Source: Bacteroidota bacterium
Lineage (GTDB): Bacteria; Bacteroidota; Bacteroidia; Bacteroidales; WCHB1-69
Direction: 5' to 3'
Assembly (NCBI GenBank): GCA_023392945.1
Contig: JAEWNB010000146.1
Location: 1 to 16,219, forward strand
Length of the DNA stretch: 16,219 bases
The position numbers were made by a program, and so were the translations under genes. Within the stretch, counting starts at the first letter, position 1. Each line of letters opens with the position of its first letter. The notes beneath the pieces were generated by a model that ran no database searches, was not told where the DNA came from, and saw only the letters and a program-made list of their open reading frames with translations. Below are positions 12,636 through 16,219 of this stretch, piece by piece.

Positions 12636-13826
12636 CTATTTAATCACGCCCAATTCTTTTCCAACTTTAGTAAAAGCATCAATACAAAGATCCAGTTGTT
12701 TAGTATCGTGGGCAGCAGAAATTTGCACACGGATACGGGCCAAATCTTTAGGAACTACGGGATAATAGAAACCGGTGACAAAGATTCCCTCGTCCTGCAA
12801 TTTTGCAGCCATCACTTGAGACAGTTTAGCATCATATAACATCACAGCGCAGATAGCCGATTGAGTAGGTTTAATATCAAAGCCGACTTTTTTCATTTTA
12901 TCCACAAAATAATCAATATTTGCATGGAGTTTATCCTGTAATTCATTAGTTTTCGACATCAGTTCCACCATTTTAATACCGGCAGCGGCAACCATTGGAG
13001 GAATAGAATTAGAGAACAAATAAGGGCGGGAGCGTTGGCGAAGCATATCAATAATTTCCTTTTTTCCGGTTGTAAAGCCACCGATTGCACCTCCGAAAGC
13101 TTTCCCAAGTGTTCCGGTGATAATTTCAACTTTACCTTTCACATTAAATTTTTCGGTAACACCGCGGCCGGTTTTGCCCACCACTCCGGCAGAATGAGAT
13201 TCATCAACCATCACCATTGCATCGTATCTATTAGCCAACTCTAAAATTTTATCCAAAGGAGCCACATTTCCATCCATTGAAAAAACGCCATCGGTAACTA
13301 TCAAACGAAAACGTTGTGCCTGAGCAGCTTTCAATTGGATTTCAAGGTCAGCCATATCAGCATTTGCATAGCGATAGCGAACAGCTTTACAAAGGCGAAC
13401 TCCGTCAATAATTGAAGCGTGGTTTAATGCATCAGAAATAATAGCATCATTTTCATTAAGCAGAGGTTCAAAAACTCCGCCATTAGCATCAAAGCAAGCA
13501 GCATATAAAATGGTATCTTCGGTTCCAAAAAATTCGGCAATCTTTTTTTCCAATTCTTTATGCAAGTCTGAGCAACCACATATAAAGCGTACTGAAGCCA
13601 TGCCATAGCCATGAGTTTCCAACGCCTCCTTAGCAGCAGCAATCAACTGAGGATTATTTGCCAATCCGAGATAATTATTAGCACAGAAATTCAATACTTT
13701 TTTTCCATTAGCTAAGGTAATTTCTCCTCCTTGAGGGGAAACAATAATTCTTTCATTTTTGTATAAACCGGCATTTTCAATCTCTGTCAATTCATTTTTT
13801 AAATAAGCCTGAAATTTTTGATACAT
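12636..13826 (-). CDS. kbl: Glycine C-acetyltransferase (2-amino-3-ketobutyrate CoA ligase)
   Basis: A 396-residue pyridoxal-phosphate enzyme of the alpha-oxoamine synthase family, about the size of E. coli Kbl (398). It cleaves 2-amino-3-ketobutyrate with CoA to glycine and acetyl-CoA, in the cytoplasm. The cofactor lysine is Lys242 in TGTLGKAFGGAIGG; the cofactor-binding DESHSAGVVGKTGRG has Asp208 and His211; NFCANNYLGLANNP (47-59) and VRFICGCSDLHKELE (79-93) are family signatures. It lies 57 bases after tdh with no promoter box in between, so it is very likely co-transcribed, and the product of Tdh is its substrate. Other family members (for example serine palmitoyltransferase or KBL-like biotin enzymes) are less likely because of the close match and the neighbour. 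Confidence 0.96.
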   Translation of the reverse strand: MYQKFQAYLKNELTEIENAGLYKNERIIVSPQGGEITLANGKKVLNFCANNYLGLANNPQLIAAAKEALETHGYGMASVRFICGCSDLHKELEKKIAEFFGTEDTILYAACFDANGGVFEPLLNENDAIISDALNHASIIDGVRLCKAVRYRYANADMADLEIQLKAAQAQRFRLIVTDGVFSMDGNVAPLDKILELANRYDAMVMVDESHSAGVVGKTGRGVTEKFNVKGKVEIITGTLGKAFGGAIGGFTTGKKEIIDMLRQRSRPYLFSNSIPPMVAAAGIKMVELMSKTNELQDKLHANIDYFVDKMKKVGFDIKPTQSAICAVMLYDAKLSQVMAAKLQDEGIFVTGFYYPVVPKDLARIRVQISAAHDTKQLDLCIDAFTKVGKELGVIK

Positions 13827-13883
13827 AATATATATAGTTTAATTTTATTAATAAAGATTTCCTATAGCTTAAAGATCTTCCCT

Positions 13884-14834
13884 TTAGAGAAGTTTTTGTT
13901 TCAATACTCTAATCATATCTTCTGTCATTGAGGTTAGATTAAAAGAGGGATTCCAGCCCCATTCATTGCGGGCACAACTATCATCCATAGAGTTTGGCCA
14001 TGAATCTGCAATATTTTGACGCAATGAATCTATCTTATATTCCATTCTAAAATCGGGAATTACTTTTTTAATTTCAGCATAAATCATTTCAGGGTCAAAA
14101 CTCATTGAAGCAATATTAAAAGAGTTTCGGTGAATTAATTTAGAGGGATCAGCTTCCATCAGGTCAACGATCGACTTAAGCGCATCGGGCATATACATCA
14201 TATCCATAAAAGTACCGGCTTTGAGTGGACATGTGAAAAATTCACCTTTAACAGCAGCATAATAGATTTCAACAGCATAATCTGTGGTACCGCCACCGGG
14301 AAGTGTAACATTAGAAATAATACCCGGAAAGCGAACCGAGCGGGTATCAACCCCAAAGCGTTTAAAGTAATAATCACTCAATAATTCTCCGGTAACTTTA
14401 GTAACGCCATAAATAGTTTTGGGGCGTTGAATAGTATCTTGCGGAGTTCCATTCTTAGGTGTTTCAGGACCAAAAGCCCCGATTGAACTTGGAGTAAACA
14501 AAGCGGTATTAAACTCACGGGAAACTTCAAGGCAGTTAATCAATGCGCCCACTCCCACATTCCAGCCTAATAAAGGATTTGCTTCAGCTTTAGCAGAGAG
14601 AATTGCAGCAAGATTGAAAATGGTATCAATTTTATATTTTTTGACAGCTTCAGCAATATCGTGAGAATCAGTAGCATCTATTTTACAAGATGGACCTTCT
14701 TCAGCAAGTGCTCCTTTTAATGGGAAAACACAATCAACCGCCACAACATTATCTATTCCGTAAATATTTCGCAAATATGGAGTTAATTCCGATCCAATCT
14801 GACCACTGGCACCAATGACTAATATTTTTTTCAT
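13884..14834 (-). CDS. tdh: L-threonine 3-dehydrogenase, short-chain/epimerase type
   Basis: A 316-residue NAD-dependent enzyme of the extended short-chain dehydrogenase (epimerase-like) family, unrelated in sequence to the zinc-dependent Tdh of E. coli. It oxidises L-threonine to 2-amino-3-ketobutyrate. GASGQIG (8-14) is the NAD-binding loop, TPSSIGAFGP (114-123) carries the Ser/Thr of the active site and YGVTKVTGE (142-150) the catalytic Tyr142 and Lys146. The start at MKKILVIGAS is preferred: an upstream in-frame ATG adds 15 residues, but that extension runs through the TATTTTTG box (14861-14868) and would not be in the transcript. It heads the tdh-kbl pair, converting threonine to glycine and acetyl-CoA. 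It is divergent from apbE. Confidence 0.94.
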   Translation of the reverse strand: MKKILVIGASGQIGSELTPYLRNIYGIDNVVAVDCVFPLKGALAEEGPSCKIDATDSHDIAEAVKKYKIDTIFNLAAILSAKAEANPLLGWNVGVGALINCLEVSREFNTALFTPSSIGAFGPETPKNGTPQDTIQRPKTIYGVTKVTGELLSDYYFKRFGVDTRSVRFPGIISNVTLPGGGTTDYAVEIYYAAVKGEFFTCPLKAGTFMDMMYMPDALKSIVDLMEADPSKLIHRNSFNIASMSFDPEMIYAEIKKVIPDFRMEYKIDSLRQNIADSWPNSMDDSCARNEWGWNPSFNLTSMTEDMIRVLKQKLL

Positions 14835-14860
14835 TCTATTGAGTTTTATTTTTTGCGTTG

Positions 14861-14868
14861 CAAAAATA
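14861..14868 (-). promoter_or_regulatory. Promoter -7 box of tdh-kbl
   Basis: On the minus strand this reads TATTTTTG (exact TAnnTTTG), 26 bases before the MKKILV start. The -33 region is not clear. It supports the shorter tdh start. Confidence 0.7.
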
Positions 14869-14944
14869 CAAAAAAACAAATAGAAAAAAATCTATTATTT
14901 CACTAATAATAACCATTGTGCCTTCATATTTATAAAAAAAAACT

Positions 14945-14952
14945 TACTTTTG
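14945..14952 (+). promoter_or_regulatory. Promoter -7 box of apbE
   Basis: TACTTTTG (exact TAnnTTTG), 48 bases before the apbE start. A TTG (14916-14918) lies 26 bases upstream, longer than usual. It is divergent from the tdh promoter, about 75 bases apart. Confidence 0.6.
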
Positions 14953-15000
14953 GCGATTTTAATAATCGGCTCTAAAAAGAGGTATTTATTATAAAAAAAG

Positions 15001-16008
15001 ATGAATAATTTAAAGAAAAACAAAAGAAAAGCCATCGTCCTATTGCTTTCCTTATTACTATTAACCGGATGTAAACAAAAAGAGCTTAATCATTTTGAAG
15101 GACCTGCTTTAGGCAGTTCATATACTATTAGCTACCTCGGAAATGAAGATCCCTCCTTGAAAAAAGGGGTTGATTCACTCCTAAAAGAAATATCTCATCT
15201 TTTTTCAATTTTTGATTCAACTTCCATCGTATCTCAAATTAATAAGGGTGAAGATATAGTGTTAAGTGATGAACTTGTATCCATAATTAATCAATCACTT
15301 GAAATCAGTAAGAAAACCAATGGGGCTTTTGATATCACTATCGGACCATTAGTTAATCTATGGGGATTTGGAACAGAGAAAGTAGGCGATGTTTCACAAA
15401 ACAAAATTGACAGCTTCAAGTTGTTTATCGGGTACGAAAAAATTTCGATAGCTAATAACAGACTAATCAAATCCGACAATCGTATTCAACTTAATTTTAA
15501 TGCCATAGCTGATGGATATGCAGCAGACAGGGTTTCAGAATATATGCTTAAGAAAGGATATTCTGATTGTTTAGTAGAAATTGGCGGAGAGATAATGTCT
15601 AATGGGACCAAAAACGGGAAACCATGGAGAATCGGGATCCAATTTCCTACGAAAGAAAAGGATGAATCTATTAATGCACAGTACTATTTTGAGGTTAAAA
15701 ATAAGGCAGTTGCCACGAGTGGAAATTACAGAAACTATTTTGAAGAAAACGGAATCAGATACACTCACATTATTGATCCCCAAACTGGAAGACCTGAAAG
15801 AACTAACTTATTAAGTGTTACAGTGATTGCTGACAACTCAATGACAGCCGATGGATATGCTACGGCATTTATGGTTTTAGGACTTGAAAAATCGAAGACA
15901 GTATTAGCAAATCAACCCTCTTTAGCAGCATTTTTCATCTATGATGAAAAGGGAGAAATCAAAACTTTCCAGACAGACAACTTCCCTGAAAGAAAGAAAT
16001 TAAATTAA
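15001..16008 (+). CDS. apbE: FAD:protein FMN transferase, lipoprotein
   Basis: A 335-residue ApbE. It moves FMN from FAD onto a Thr or Ser of exported or membrane redox proteins such as the NqrB/NqrC or RnfG/RnfD subunits. Residues 1-23 form a lipoprotein signal: basic MNNLKKNKRK, then a Leu-rich stretch ending LTG-Cys24, so it is anchored outside the cytoplasmic membrane. The residues after Cys (KQKEL) do not clearly match the surface-export signal. Family motifs are present in order: GAFDITIGPLVNLWGFG (108-124), NFNAIADGYAADRV (165-178), VEIGGEI (192-198), ATSGNYRNYF (238-247), YTHIIDPQTGRP (254-265) and MTADGYATAFMVLG (281-294), with Asp284 in the metal-binding position. No Nqr or Rnf genes are in the window, so its target cannot be named. 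It has its own promoter and terminator. Confidence 0.96.
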   Translation: MNNLKKNKRKAIVLLLSLLLLTGCKQKELNHFEGPALGSSYTISYLGNEDPSLKKGVDSLLKEISHLFSIFDSTSIVSQINKGEDIVLSDELVSIINQSLEISKKTNGAFDITIGPLVNLWGFGTEKVGDVSQNKIDSFKLFIGYEKISIANNRLIKSDNRIQLNFNAIADGYAADRVSEYMLKKGYSDCLVEIGGEIMSNGTKNGKPWRIGIQFPTKEKDESINAQYYFEVKNKAVATSGNYRNYFEENGIRYTHIIDPQTGRPERTNLLSVTVIADNSMTADGYATAFMVLGLEKSKTVLANQPSLAAFFIYDEKGEIKTFQTDNFPERKKLN

Positions 16009-16022
16009 AAATTTTCTTATAG

Positions 16023-16060
16023 GCAAAAAAAAAGGCTCATTAATATGAGCCTTTTTTTTA
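16023..16060. terminator. Bidirectional terminator between apbE and the last gene
   Basis: AGGCTCAT (16033-16040) pairs with ATGAGCCT (16045-16052) around TAAT, flanked by nine A on the left and eight or nine T on the right. It therefore ends transcripts in both directions: apbE (plus) and the partial membrane-protein gene (minus). Confidence 0.9.
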
Positions 16061-16069
16061 AGATAGAAT

Positions 16070-16219
16070 CTATAATTTATCTTGATTATCAAATAACTGT
16101 TTATTCAGTATATTGAATTTGAAAATGACAAAACATTCAAGTAGAACATAGAGCAACCAAATAACGATAGATGCCAACACAAGATTGAGGTGAGATAATT
16201 TATAAAACATTGCTCCGGT
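16070..16219 (-). CDS. C-terminal part of an unidentified membrane protein (cut by window edge)
   Basis: On the minus strand a frame is open from the right edge to a TAG at 16070-16072, giving 49 residues. The peptide has a strong membrane segment, roughly HLNLVLASIVIWLLYVLLEC, followed by a polar tail ending LFDNQDKL. The frame stops 10 bases before the bidirectional terminator at 16023-16060, as expected for a real gene end. An ATG at codon 4 exists, but the frame stays open to the window edge, so the true start is probably outside. I cannot name the family. Confidence 0.5.
   Translation of the reverse strand, partial: TGAMFYKLSHLNLVLASIVIWLLYVLLECFVIFKFNILNKQLFDNQDKL

Noticed and set aside
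14835..14879. Upstream ATG giving a 331-residue Tdh
   Set aside because: The extension passes through the TATTTTTG promoter box, has no counterpart in the family, and the protein starts properly at MKKILVIGAS just before the NAD-binding loop.

Overview
The window looks like chromosomal DNA of a Bacteroidota bacterium, most likely Bacteroidales-like. Evidence: low G+C; several exact matches to the Bacteroidota -7 promoter box TAnnTTTG, mostly 25-27 bases before start codons; a zinc-free type B ribosomal protein L31; the alternative GlmU-like nucleotidyltransferase of this phylum; an HU-related DNA-binding protein of the type common there; and almost no Shine-Dalgarno sequences. The genus cannot be read from the sequence.

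Layout. Positions 1-76 hold the first 25 codons of a probable insertion-sequence transposase, cut by the window edge, followed by an unrecognised exported protein (158-787), both on the minus strand. Positions 788-3119 are unusual: about 2.3 kb with one gene, a 123-residue HU-family protein (1693-2064), set in a mosaic of intergenic repeats. These include at least seven copies of a 43-base hairpin-plus-tail unit in tandem at 52-56 base pitch, a 121-base inverted repeat pair bracketing the HU gene, three 22-base iterons upstream of it, a 14-base triple tandem repeat and several palindromes.

From 3120 on the window is ordinary, dense housekeeping sequence. On the plus strand: a LiaF-like membrane protein, L31 (with terminator), the GlmU-like enzyme, and Lon protease. 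On the minus strand: RmuC, then korB and korA (2-oxoacid:ferredoxin oxidoreductase, gamma fused to alpha in KorA), then kbl and tdh, the two-step conversion of threonine to glycine plus acetyl-CoA. Last comes a plus-strand apbE lipoprotein gene (FAD:protein FMN transferase) and the C-terminal end of an unidentified minus-strand membrane protein running off the right edge.

How they fit: KorAB makes or uses acyl-CoA with ferredoxin; Tdh/Kbl feed threonine carbon into glycine and acetyl-CoA; ApbE flavinylates exported or membrane redox proteins; the GlmU-like enzyme probably supplies UDP-GlcNAc for the envelope; LiaF-like protein and Lon suggest envelope and protein-quality stress functions; RmuC is tied to genome maintenance. 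Apart from tdh-kbl and korA-korB these are neighbours rather than one pathway. I found no convincing new multi-gene system. The features most worth a second look are the repeat mosaic around the HU gene and its iterons.
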